A DNA stretch of 14,368 nucleotides from the NCBI GenBank assembly GCA_964445375.1, contig CAYUKO010000101.1, positions 1-14,368 on the forward strand, in the 5' to 3' direction. A model generated the notes under the pieces. That model was not told the DNA's origin. It saw only the letters and a program-made list of their open reading frames with translations, and did no database searches. The position numbers and the translations under genes are program-made. Positions 6,806 through 14,121 of this stretch are shown here, in pieces. Each line of letters starts with the position of its first letter. The stretch's first letter is position 1. Origin of the DNA: COE1 sp964445375. Its GTDB lineage: Bacteria; Bacillota; Clostridia; Lachnospirales; Lachnospiraceae.

Positions 6806-7852
6806 ATGAAAGAGAATCCAATTAGTTTTCAGATGAAGTACAATCCGGAGGATTTTATGCCGGCTTCCGAGGAGGAAAAAGAAAGCCTCGTTGTCATGAG
6901 AGAAAGCGTAAGCTTTTGGAAGGATGGTTTAAGAAGACTTTGTAAGAATAAAGTAGCAATGGTAAGCCTTGTAGTGATTATTCTGATTATGTTTATTTCT
7001 TTTATCGTACCGATGTTTTATCCGTATACATATTCAGAGCAGATTAAGGGTGCCAATAACCTTGCTCCAATGCAGTATTCAGCAGAAGAGCTTGCAAGAA
7101 TCGAAGCAGGAGAAAATGTATTCCCACATATTCTTGGAACAGACAAAATGGGACGTGACTATGCAATCCGTGTCATGATGGGAAGCCGAATTTCTCTGAC
7201 GGTAGGTTTGATTGCAACAGCAATTATCCTTGTAATCGGTTCTATTTATGGTTCCGTTGCAGCATTTTTTGGCGGCTGGGTTGACCTTATTATGATGAGA
7301 ATTGTAGATATTATTTATACCGTGCCAGATGTTTTATTAATCGTATTGTTATCTTTTGCTTTGAAAGCTCCGTTGGAAAAGCTGACACAGCTTCCGGGCT
7401 TTGGCTGGGTACAGACAGTTGGTACTAATTTGATCAGTATCTTCATTGTATTTGCATTATTATACTGGGTTGGTATGGCAAGAATGGTACGAAGCCAGAT
7501 TCTGATGCTTAAGGAAAGTGAATATGTTACAGCGGCCAGAGCACTTGGTGCTAAGAGTGGAAGAATTATTAAAAAGCATCTGTTGACAAACTGTATCGGT
7601 ACATTAATTGTTACAACTACCTTGCAGATTCCATCTTCTATTTTTACAGAAAGCTTCTTAAGCTTCCTTGGACTTGGTGTAGCAGTACCCCTTCCATCCT
7701 TAGGCAGTCTTGCCAGTGATGCGATTAACGGAATTAACACATATCCTTATCTGTTGTTCATTCCTGCATTACTGATCAGTTTGATTATTCTTAGCTTTAA
7801 CCTTTTAGGTGACGGCTTACGAGATGCATTTGACCCGAAGTTGAAGAATTAG
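6806..7852 (+). CDS. oppC: Oligopeptide ABC transporter permease OppC
   Basis: 348 residues, the partner permease of OppB. A hydrophilic N-terminal stretch of about 50 residues leads into the first membrane segment (51-71). The extracytoplasmic GTDKMGRD (111-118) is a hallmark of OppC/DppC. The segments at about 132-155, 174-185, 208-226 and the last 100 residues form the core. The EAA loop is EYVTAARALGA (239-249) onward, and SFLGLGV with LPSLG closes the family pattern. GGGAGG precedes the ATG, and only 14 bases separate it from oppB, so the two are cotranscribed. Confidence 0.94.
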   Translation: MKENPISFQMKYNPEDFMPASEEEKESLVVMRESVSFWKDGLRRLCKNKVAMVSLVVIILIMFISFIVPMFYPYTYSEQIKGANNLAPMQYSAEELARIEAGENVFPHILGTDKMGRDYAIRVMMGSRISLTVGLIATAIILVIGSIYGSVAAFFGGWVDLIMMRIVDIIYTVPDVLLIVLLSFALKAPLEKLTQLPGFGWVQTVGTNLISIFIVFALLYWVGMARMVRSQILMLKESEYVTAARALGAKSGRIIKKHLLTNCIGTLIVTTTLQIPSSIFTESFLSFLGLGVAVPLPSLGSLASDAINGINTYPYLLFIPALLISLIILSFNLLGDGLRDAFDPKLKN

Positions 7853-7864
7853 GAGGAGGCAGTT

Positions 7865-8866
7865 ATGTCAGAATATCTTGTTGATATAAATCATGAAAAA
7901 CTTTCCTTCTTTACACCGGCAGGAGAGGTAAAGGCACTCAACGATGTGTCTATCCATGTAAAGCAGGGAGAAGTTTTGGGAATTGTTGGTGAAAGTGGTT
8001 CCGGTAAGTCAGTTACTGCATACAGCCTGATGGGACTTACTGCTCATCCGGGTAAACTCATAGGTGGTACGATCGAGTTTAATGGTCATGAGATTCACAA
8101 TATGTCCGAAAAGGAATTTCGAAAAATCAGAGGAAATGAAGTTTCTATCATTTTCCAGGACCCGATGACAAGTTTGAATCCGGTATATACCATTGGAAAC
8201 CAGATAGAAGAAGTAATCCTGCTTCATACAGGAAAGAATAAAAAGCAGGCACATGAAAGAGCAAAAGAGCTGCTGACTTTAGTCGGTATCAATGAGCCGG
8301 AAAAGCGTCTGAAACAGTATCCGCATGAGTTGTCCGGTGGTATGAGACAGCGAGTTATGATTGCAATCGCACTTGCCTGTGAACCAAAGCTTTTGATTGC
8401 AGATGAGCCTACAACGGCGCTTGATGTTACCATTCAGGCACAGATTCTTGAGCTTATGATGGAATTAAAGGATAAGCTTGGAATGGCAATTATTATGATT
8501 ACACATGACCTTGGTGTTGTTGCAAGCATGTGTGAGAAGATTGCGGTTATGTATGGTGGAAGAATTGTAGAATACGGAACAACGGATGACATTTTCTATC
8601 ATCCAAAGCATGAATATACAAAGGGCTTACTTAAGAGTATTCCAAGACTGGATGCCAAAGAGCATGAAAGACTTGTTCCAATCGAGGGAACACCGATTGA
8701 TCTTTTGAATCCACCAAAGGGATGTCCTTTTGCACCAAGATGCAGTAGCTGTATGAAGATTTGTTTGAAGGAGATGCCGCCTGTATCTACCTTTGGAGAG
8801 GTTCACTATACACAGTGCTGGATGAACCAGAAGGCACAGATGGAAGGAGGAGAAAACCTTGGATAA
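7865..8866 (+). CDS. oppD: Oligopeptide ABC transporter ATPase OppD
   Basis: 333 residues, one of the two ATPases that drive peptide import. It has Walker A GESGSGKS (42-49), Q-loop Gln98 in IFQDPMTSLNP, signature LSGGMRQR (156-163), Walker B LLIADEP (176-182) and switch His214. The C-terminal oligopeptide-transporter extension carries GCPFAPRC and a cysteine set at 287, 293, 296, 300 and 318. Cysteines in this region bind an iron-sulfur cluster in a mycobacterial relative as I recall; whether they do so here is open. AGGAGG lies just before the ATG, 12 bases after oppC. Confidence 0.95.
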   Translation: MSEYLVDINHEKLSFFTPAGEVKALNDVSIHVKQGEVLGIVGESGSGKSVTAYSLMGLTAHPGKLIGGTIEFNGHEIHNMSEKEFRKIRGNEVSIIFQDPMTSLNPVYTIGNQIEEVILLHTGKNKKQAHERAKELLTLVGINEPEKRLKQYPHELSGGMRQRVMIAIALACEPKLLIADEPTTALDVTIQAQILELMMELKDKLGMAIIMITHDLGVVASMCEKIAVMYGGRIVEYGTTDDIFYHPKHEYTKGLLKSIPRLDAKEHERLVPIEGTPIDLLNPPKGCPFAPRCSSCMKICLKEMPPVSTFGEVHYTQCWMNQKAQMEGGENLG

Positions 8867-9842
8867 GAAATTAATACAGGTTGAACATTTAAAGCAGTAC
8901 TTTCCCGCTGGCGGATATGGTAAGAACAAGAAATATGTGAAAGCTGTGGATGATGTATCCTTCTTTGTAAATAAAGGTGAGACTTTAGGACTTGTTGGTG
9001 AGTCAGGCTGTGGTAAGACAACAACAGGACGTACGTTACTTCGTTTGTATGAGCCAACAGCAGGAAAGATTATTTATGACGATCAGGTCATCTTTGACAG
9101 CGAGAAGAAGATTAAAGTAGATATGCTTCCATATCGTAAGAAGATGCAGATTGTATTTCAGGACCCATATGCAAGTCTGGATCCTCGTATGACCATTGGC
9201 GATATTGTTGGAGAAGCAATTGATATCCATAAACTGGCAGCAAATAAAAAGGAAAGATATGATATTATCATAGAGATGCTTCGCAGAGTAGGACTCAACT
9301 CAGAGCATGCAAATCGTTATCCTCATGAATTCTCAGGCGGACAAAGACAGCGAGTTGGTATTGCAAGAGCGTTAGCAGTAAATCCGGAATTTATCGTTTG
9401 TGATGAGCCTATTTCGGCTTTGGATGTATCCATTCAGGCACAGGTAATCAATATGTTTGAGGACTTGCAGGCAGAGCTTGGTCTGACATATCTGTTTATT
9501 GCGCATGATCTTTCTGCGGTGAAGCATATTTCGAACAGAATTGGTGTTATGTATCTTGGTAAGCTTGTTGAGCTTGCAGATAGTCATGAATTGGTAACAC
9601 ATAGTCTGCATCCATATACAAGAAGCTTGATTTCTGCAATTCCAATTGCAGACCCTAAGATAGCAAGAGAGAGCAAACGTATTGTGTTAGAGGGCGATGT
9701 TCCAAGTCCTTTGAACCCACCAAGTGGATGCCGTTTCCGTACAAGATGTCCATATGCGACAGAAGAATGTGCGGCAAAGGAACCAGAGTGGAGAGAAGTA
9801 AGTAAAGGCCATTATGTGGCTTGTCATCATTACTTACAGTAA
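8859..9842 (+). CDS. oppF: Oligopeptide ABC transporter ATPase OppF (TTG start)
   Basis: 327 residues, second ATPase of the importer. It has Walker A GESGCGKTT (47-55), Q-loop Gln101 in VFQDPYASLDP, signature FSGGQRQR (158-165), Walker B FIVCDEP (178-184) and switch His216. The C-terminal extension has NPPSGCRFRTRC and cysteines at 291, 297, 304 and 322. The start is TTG at 8859: GGAAGGAGG (8842-8850) sits eight bases before it, and the next Met is far inside the nucleotide-binding domain. The gene overlaps the end of oppD by eight bases, which suggests coupled translation and equal amounts of the two ATPases. Confidence 0.93.
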   Translation: MDKKLIQVEHLKQYFPAGGYGKNKKYVKAVDDVSFFVNKGETLGLVGESGCGKTTTGRTLLRLYEPTAGKIIYDDQVIFDSEKKIKVDMLPYRKKMQIVFQDPYASLDPRMTIGDIVGEAIDIHKLAANKKERYDIIIEMLRRVGLNSEHANRYPHEFSGGQRQRVGIARALAVNPEFIVCDEPISALDVSIQAQVINMFEDLQAELGLTYLFIAHDLSAVKHISNRIGVMYLGKLVELADSHELVTHSLHPYTRSLISAIPIADPKIARESKRIVLEGDVPSPLNPPSGCRFRTRCPYATEECAAKEPEWREVSKGHYVACHHYLQ

Positions 9843-9854
9843 TCATGTTAGACA

Positions 9855-9880
9855 ATTATATGACAGTAATGTCATATAAT
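9855..9880. promoter_or_regulatory. Perfect 11-bp hairpin between oppF and oppA
   Basis: ATTATATGACA (9855-9865) and its exact reverse complement (9870-9880) flank GTAA. No strong T run follows, so read-through is expected. Three readings fit: an mRNA-stabilising or processing hairpin that lets oppA be more abundant than oppBCDF, an operator, or part of an oppA promoter (TATAAT at 9875-9880, with poor -35 candidates). Confidence 0.5.
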
Positions 9881-9909
9881 GTTTATAAATTCTTATAGGA
9901 GGCAACAAT

Positions 9910-11571
9910 ATGAAAAAGAAAGTACTTTCTCTATTACTTGCAGTATGCATGGTAGTTGGATTGACAGCTTGTGGTTCTTCAGATAATGCAGGTACAGAGA
10001 CAAACCAGGCAGCAGATGCTGCTACAACAGTAAGCACAGGAGACAAGGAACTCGCTGTACAGATTGGTCCTGATCCTGAAACAATTGACCCTGCATTAAA
10101 CAGTGCAGTAGATGGCGGTAATATGTTATTACACTCTCATGAATGTTTATTGATCGTTGATGAAAGTGGAAATCTTCAGCCGGGTCAGGCAGAGAGTTAT
10201 GAAGTATCAGAGGATGGTCTTACATGGACATTCCACTTAAGAGAAGGCTTAAAGTGGTCTGATGGTTCTGATTTAACAGCAAACGATTTCGTTTACAGCT
10301 GGAAGAGAGTGTGTGATCCATTAGTAGCAGCTCCTTACGCAGAAACCGTTCTTGGTATGGTTAAGGGTTATGAAGAAGCTATCGGTGGAAACACAGATGC
10401 TTTAGCAGTAACTGCAACAGACGATTTAACATTAGTTGTTGAATTAGATGCTCCATGTTCTTATTTCGGAAGTCTTGCAGCATTTGCTACTTTAAGCCCT
10501 GTTCAGCAGGCAACCGTAGAAGCAAATGGTGATGCTTGGGCTACAGCTCCTGAAACATATATTTGTAATGGTGCATTCTACATGACTGAGTGGGTACCAG
10601 GTTCCCACATTACATTCAGCAAGAATCCATATTACTGGAATGCAGATGCAATCAAACTTGACAGATTAAAGTTTGTCTTAATGGAAGATTCCAATGCAGC
10701 TTACAGCGCATACCAGACAGGAGAAGTTCTGATGATTAAGGATGTTCCTACAGAAGAAATTCCTAGTCTTGAAGGAAACTCTGATTTCTATGTAGATCCT
10801 ATTATTGGTACTTACTATATTAGTTTAAATTTACAAAGAGAACCATTTAACAATGCGGATGTTCGTAAGGCATTAAGTCTTGCTATTGACCGTGAATATG
10901 TTGCTGGTACTTTAATGCAGGGTACATACACTGCAGCAAGCAACTTCATGGGACCAGGCTGGATCGATACAGATGGTACGGAGTTCATGAGTAATGCAAA
11001 TGGTGGTCAGCCATATATTGATACAACAAACTTTGAGGCAAACTTAGAAGAGGCAAAGCAGCTCCTTGCAGATGCTGGTTATCCTAACGGAGAAGGATTA
11101 CCTGCTATCACTTATACAACAAATGATACTGCTTATCACAAAGTGGTTGCAGAGTATTTACAGCAGGCATGGGCAGAACTTGGAGTTGATCTTCAGGTTA
11201 ATATCGTTGAATGGTCAAGCTTCACTCCTATGCGTCGTAACGGTGAATTTGATACAGCACGTAATGGATGGGTTGGAGACTACAGCGATGCATCTAATAT
11301 GTTAGATTTATTCTGTACAACAAATGGTAATAACGATGGTAAGTTTAGCAGTGCTGACTATGATGCTGCTATGGAATTATCCAGAACAACACTTGATGCA
11401 GCAGAGCGTTCACAGGCTCTTCATACAGCAGAAGATATCTTAATGGAAGAAATGGGATGTATTCCTCTTGCTTACTACAATGACTTCTGGTTACAGAGCG
11501 AGAAGATTACCGGTTCATGGCATTCTGCTTATGGATACTGGTACTTCATGTATGCAGATGTTACAGAATAA
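9910..11571 (+). CDS. oppA: Oligopeptide-binding lipoprotein OppA
   Basis: 553 residues, extracellular substrate-binding lipoprotein that delivers peptides to OppBC. The lipoprotein signal MKKKVLSLLLAVCMVVG ends in the lipobox LTAC, with Cys21 as the lipidated residue. A Ser/Thr/Ala linker follows. The mature part is a family 5 solute-binding protein: DPETIDPALNSAVDGG (about 55-70), the WTFHLREGLKWSDG segment, and DVRKALSLAIDR in the middle. AGGAGG lies at 9898-9903. Placing oppA last after a hairpin fits its need for higher amounts. The length and motifs indicate an intact gene; peptide length preference cannot be read from sequence. Confidence 0.95.
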   Translation: MKKKVLSLLLAVCMVVGLTACGSSDNAGTETNQAADAATTVSTGDKELAVQIGPDPETIDPALNSAVDGGNMLLHSHECLLIVDESGNLQPGQAESYEVSEDGLTWTFHLREGLKWSDGSDLTANDFVYSWKRVCDPLVAAPYAETVLGMVKGYEEAIGGNTDALAVTATDDLTLVVELDAPCSYFGSLAAFATLSPVQQATVEANGDAWATAPETYICNGAFYMTEWVPGSHITFSKNPYYWNADAIKLDRLKFVLMEDSNAAYSAYQTGEVLMIKDVPTEEIPSLEGNSDFYVDPIIGTYYISLNLQREPFNNADVRKALSLAIDREYVAGTLMQGTYTAASNFMGPGWIDTDGTEFMSNANGGQPYIDTTNFEANLEEAKQLLADAGYPNGEGLPAITYTTNDTAYHKVVAEYLQQAWAELGVDLQVNIVEWSSFTPMRRNGEFDTARNGWVGDYSDASNMLDLFCTTNGNNDGKFSSADYDAAMELSRTTLDAAERSQALHTAEDILMEEMGCIPLAYYNDFWLQSEKITGSWHSAYGYWYFMYADVTE

Positions 11572-11596
11572 TAAGAATATCTGAGAACGAGATTTT

Positions 11597-11630
11597 AAGG
11601 GTGTTGCGCCAATGCGCAATGCCCTTTTTC
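11597..11630 (+). terminator. Terminator of the opp operon
   Basis: AAGGGTGTTGCGC (11597-11609) pairs with GCGCAATGCCCTT (11614-11626), 13 pairs including two G-T, around CAAT, and is followed by TTTTT. It lies 25 bases after the oppA stop and ends the operon. Confidence 0.9.
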
Positions 11631-11672
11631 TGTATCATAATAAAGAGAAGGGATTAGAAGGAATAGTTTTTA

Positions 11673-11701
11673 TTTACAGTACTACAAGCTTGTAGTATTA
11701 T
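11673..11701 (+). promoter_or_regulatory. blaI promoter with perfect BlaI-type operator
   Basis: The -35 TTTACA (11673-11678) and -10 TATTAT (11696-11701) are 17 bases apart. The perfect 18-bp palindrome TACTACAAGCTTGTAGTA (11680-11697) fills the spacer. It contains the TACA/TGTA core known for BlaI/MecI operators. BlaI dimers bound here would exclude RNA polymerase, so blaI-blaR1 should be autorepressed. Confidence 0.82.
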
Positions 11702-11733
11702 ATTATGTAAACAACGAGATATGGAGTAAAGAC

Positions 11734-12120
11734 ATGAAGAAGAATCAAATAAAGTATGAAATGAGTGACTCGGAAAATAAGATTATGGAGTACTTATGGA
11801 ATAATGAACAAGGGAAATATTTCAATGAAATTATGGAGCATTTGAACAGTACTTATCAGAAGAATTGGAAGAAACAGACCGTGAATACTTTTATCAAAAG
11901 ACTGATAGATAAAGGGCTTGTGTCTTATGAAAATATAGGGGGAGTTAAGTGTTATGTTCCGACTGTAAATAAAGAGGAATATAAAAAGGGAGAGGCAAAA
12001 AGTTTTTTGAATGAGTTTTATCAAGGGTCTGTGTATACCTTTTTGTCAGCGCTTTCCGGCGGAAAGAGTATAGATGAAAAAACGGCAGAAGAGCTAAGGA
12101 ATATGCTGGAGGAGGAATAG
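11734..12120 (+). CDS. blaI: BlaI/MecI-family transcriptional repressor
   Basis: 128 residues, the usual length for the family. The first 75 residues form a winged helix domain: SDSENKIMEYLW, helix-turn-helix NWKKQTVNTFIKRLIDKGLV (about 48-67), and wing YENIGGVKCYVPTV. The C-terminal helices (KSFLNEFYQGSVYTFLSAL...) form the dimer part, which the M56 protease system inactivates by cleavage in known relatives. GGAG lies at 11723-11726. The gene ends two bases before the receptor gene, so the pair is one operon. The gene symbol reflects the family; no beta-lactamase gene is in the window, so the regulated function need not be beta-lactam resistance. Confidence 0.9.
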   Translation: MKKNQIKYEMSDSENKIMEYLWNNEQGKYFNEIMEHLNSTYQKNWKKQTVNTFIKRLIDKGLVSYENIGGVKCYVPTVNKEEYKKGEAKSFLNEFYQGSVYTFLSALSGGKSIDEKTAEELRNMLEEE

Positions 12121-12122
12121 GA

Positions 12123-13400
12123 ATGCCATTATTATTTTCGATGTCATTGTTTGGGACAATAGCAGCAGTAATCTATTTCTTTATGGAGCCTATTGCAAAA
12201 CGACATTTTCCTGTTACATGGAGGAGAAGATATTTGATTTGTAATATCTTATGCTTTGTATTTCCATTTCAATATTTCTTCGGAGTAGGTTATCGGAATT
12301 TCCTGTCTTCTGTGTATGAAAAGGTGGTACCACAAAAGCCTGTCGAGAAGCCACTATATGAGGATATGACAGGAGATATTATTCAGATTTCACCGCAGGG
12401 AATTTATATGGAGGATGCTTATGTTTATGTGTTGCTGGTTGGTTCCGTCATAATTGGCTTGGTGTTGCTGCATCATCAGTTTCGAAAATATCAGACCATG
12501 AAGAAATATTTGATGAAGAACCGACAGTCTGTTGAAAGAAAAGGTAAGGTTAGTATATTACGATGTGAGGATATAGATACACCCTTTACCATAGGAGTCA
12601 GAAAGCCGATGATTGTGATACCGGATATAGATTGGCAGTCGGAGGAATTAGAATATGTAATAGAGCATGAGATGACACATATCAGACAATGGGACAATCT
12701 CATTAAGCTGCTGGCACTTGTTATGATAGCCATGCATTTTTATAACCCGTTTGCATATTTCATTCTGTATAAATGGGGGGTGGTAGCTGAGTTATGCTGT
12801 GATGCAAAAGTACTTGCCGGGAAAACTAAGGAAGAAGTAAAGGAATATGGTTTATTGGTGATTCGCATGGCAGAGGATAAAAAAGAGCACAGATTATTAC
12901 CTGTTATGGGGTTTAATATACAAAATAAGGAAATGGAAGAAAGGATAAAAGCAATGAAAAAAGGAAAAAAGAAAGTAAATCTGCTTGTAAGAATGATGGG
13001 GGCAGGGATGATGGGGATAGCAATGTTTGTGTCTTCCCTATCGGTATTTGCTTATGAATCAAAAAGTGTGTCTTTCTTAGAGGAAACAGGGGGGGAGATT
13101 TATTTTTGGGAGGATGACAGTTATCTGGATGTATGGTTTCCGCCGGTAGCAGAAGAAGGAGAATGGCTGTTTATTGCAGAGGATGGAACGATTATGCCAA
13201 TAGAGGATGGTAATTCTGAAGCCAGTACCTATGCAACCTGCCGACATAGTTATGTATCAGGTACATCAACGAAACATAATGTAAATACAAATGGCGGATG
13301 TACAACGAAAGTTTATGAAGCAAAAAAATGTAGTAAGTGTGGAGCAACAGTGACAGGGAGCTGTATCTATACATCAACAACAGATAAGTGTCCACATTAG
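12123..13400 (+). CDS. BlaR1-like M56 metalloprotease receptor with short Cys/His-rich C-terminus
   Basis: 425 residues. Membrane segments lie at about 4-20, 36-53, 101-117 and 193-216. A cytoplasmic M56 protease domain holds the zinc motif HEMTH (182-186: His182, Glu183, His186), with the third ligand region ELCCD (223-227). The last membrane segment is at about 289-310. Instead of the roughly 250-residue penicillin-binding sensor of BlaR1, only about 115 extracellular residues follow. They contain an acidic stretch and then Cys373, Cys393, Cys403-x2-Cys406, Cys414 and Cys423-Pro-His425, with His375 and His385. This could be a metal-binding or disulfide sensor. GGAGGAGG in the end of blaI serves as ribosome site. 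The protease would inactivate the neighbouring BlaI on a signal; the signal is unknown. Confidence 0.85.
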   Translation: MPLLFSMSLFGTIAAVIYFFMEPIAKRHFPVTWRRRYLICNILCFVFPFQYFFGVGYRNFLSSVYEKVVPQKPVEKPLYEDMTGDIIQISPQGIYMEDAYVYVLLVGSVIIGLVLLHHQFRKYQTMKKYLMKNRQSVERKGKVSILRCEDIDTPFTIGVRKPMIVIPDIDWQSEELEYVIEHEMTHIRQWDNLIKLLALVMIAMHFYNPFAYFILYKWGVVAELCCDAKVLAGKTKEEVKEYGLLVIRMAEDKKEHRLLPVMGFNIQNKEMEERIKAMKKGKKKVNLLVRMMGAGMMGIAMFVSSLSVFAYESKSVSFLEETGGEIYFWEDDSYLDVWFPPVAEEGEWLFIAEDGTIMPIEDGNSEASTYATCRHSYVSGTSTKHNVNTNGGCTTKVYEAKKCSKCGATVTGSCIYTSTTDKCPH

Positions 13401-13410
13401 GATAAAGGTG

Positions 13411-13439
13411 AGTAAAGGGCTTTTTGGCCTTTTACTTTT
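13411..13439 (+). terminator. Terminator after the M56 receptor gene
   Basis: GTAAAGGGC (13412-13420) pairs with GCCTTTTAC (13427-13435) around TTTTTG, with one G-T pair. A TTTT tail (13436-13439) follows. It separates the blaI operon from the next gene, which then needs its own promoter. The T tail is short, so termination may be partial. Confidence 0.6.
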
Positions 13440-13446
13440 AAAATAA

Positions 13447-13468
13447 TGTACTACAATGATGTAATACA
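13447..13468 (+). promoter_or_regulatory. Second BlaI-type operator, before the sigma-like gene
   Basis: TGTACTACA (13447-13455), N4 and TGTAATACA (13460-13468) form a palindrome that matches at eight of nine arm positions. The inner form TACTACA-N4-TGTAATA repeats the blaI operator's TACTACA-N4-TGTAGTA. A possible -10, TACAAT (13452-13457), lies inside it, with TTTACT (13431-13436) at 15 bases as a weak -35. The AAGGAG ribosome site starts at 13471. Shared half-sites suggest that the same BlaI represses both units. Confidence 0.65.
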
Positions 13469-13483
13469 AAAAGGAGAAAAAAC

Positions 13484-13843
13484 GTGCAAGGGGCAAGAGA
13501 AATGTTATCATCACTTCCAAAATTGAGAAGCAAGATGCAGATATTAGAAAAAGAAAGAGAATTATTAAAATCACAGAAGAAAGAAAGAGAGGAGCTTACG
13601 ACAGATTATATCCAGACAGCGATGGACTTGGAGATAGCGGAGGCGAGTATGGGAATTCTGAGTAAGCGTGAGCAGGAAATAGTTGAGAAACATATTATCT
13701 GGAAATACACATGGAATGAGATTATGGCGGAGTATGAGAAGGAAAAGGGATTCGAGAATGCTTTGTCAGAAAGAAGTCTGAAAAGGATTCAAGAAAATGC
13801 ACTAAAAAAGGTAGATGAGTTTTTGAGAGATGTAAAGAGATGA
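13484..13843 (+). CDS. Small sigma-70 region 4-like (ArpU-like) DNA-binding protein, GTG start
   Basis: 119 residues. Residues of about 12-38 are highly charged and helical (coiled-coil-like). Residues 58-115 resemble sigma-70 region 4: ILSKREQEIVEKHIIWKYTWNEI, then a spaced recognition-helix segment SERSLKRIQENALKKVDEFL. Region 2, which binds the -10 box, is absent, so it is more likely an activator or accessory factor than a full sigma factor. AAGGAG (13471-13476) seven bases before GTG 13484 favours that start over ATG 13502. It has its own BlaI-type operator, and its likely target may be the next gene. The family call is from pattern recognition and is moderate. Confidence 0.65.
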   Translation: MQGAREMLSSLPKLRSKMQILEKERELLKSQKKEREELTTDYIQTAMDLEIAEASMGILSKREQEIVEKHIIWKYTWNEIMAEYEKEKGFENALSERSLKRIQENALKKVDEFLRDVKR

Positions 13844-14121
13844 GATTGGCATGAAAATGGCATGGGGGGTGTCATTCTTTTGAGAAAGGGAAGGGAGTAA
13901 TATAATATCAATTAGTGCTAGACGTCACGTTGTGGGACGTTATATAACATTAATATAAACTAATTGGTGATAAGGTTTCCGGATGTACCTAAATGTGTAT
14001 AAATATTACTTTATCGCAAATAAAGAAACAAAGTAACTGTTCAGTATAAATACGCATTTACTGCGGATTCCGTGAGAAAATGTAGTATGTATAAGCAAAA
14101 ATAATAAGAGGAGGCATTGTT
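13844..14121 (+). promoter_or_regulatory. Long leader/promoter region of the last gene
   Basis: The 278 bases hold no large gene. Two TGGCATG copies (13847-13853, 13858-13864) lie 11 bases apart, and an inverted TGTCAT (13870-13875) pairs with the second copy's ATGGCA across GGGGGG-rich DNA. TTGAGA (13880-13885) and TATAAT (13901-13906), 15 bases apart, could be a promoter that needs an activator. Beyond it, AATTAGT/ACTAATT (13910-13916/13959-13965) encloses a small ACGTC/GACGT hairpin (13922-13940), and CTTTAT/ATAAAG (14009-14025) forms another. A 17-codon frame with AAGG ahead runs 13983-14036. Confidence 0.45.

Noticed and set aside
14081..14087. Lone TGTAGTA, a half-site of the BlaI-type operator, before the last gene
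   Set aside because: There is no partner TACTACA at the four-base spacing, so it is not a full operator.
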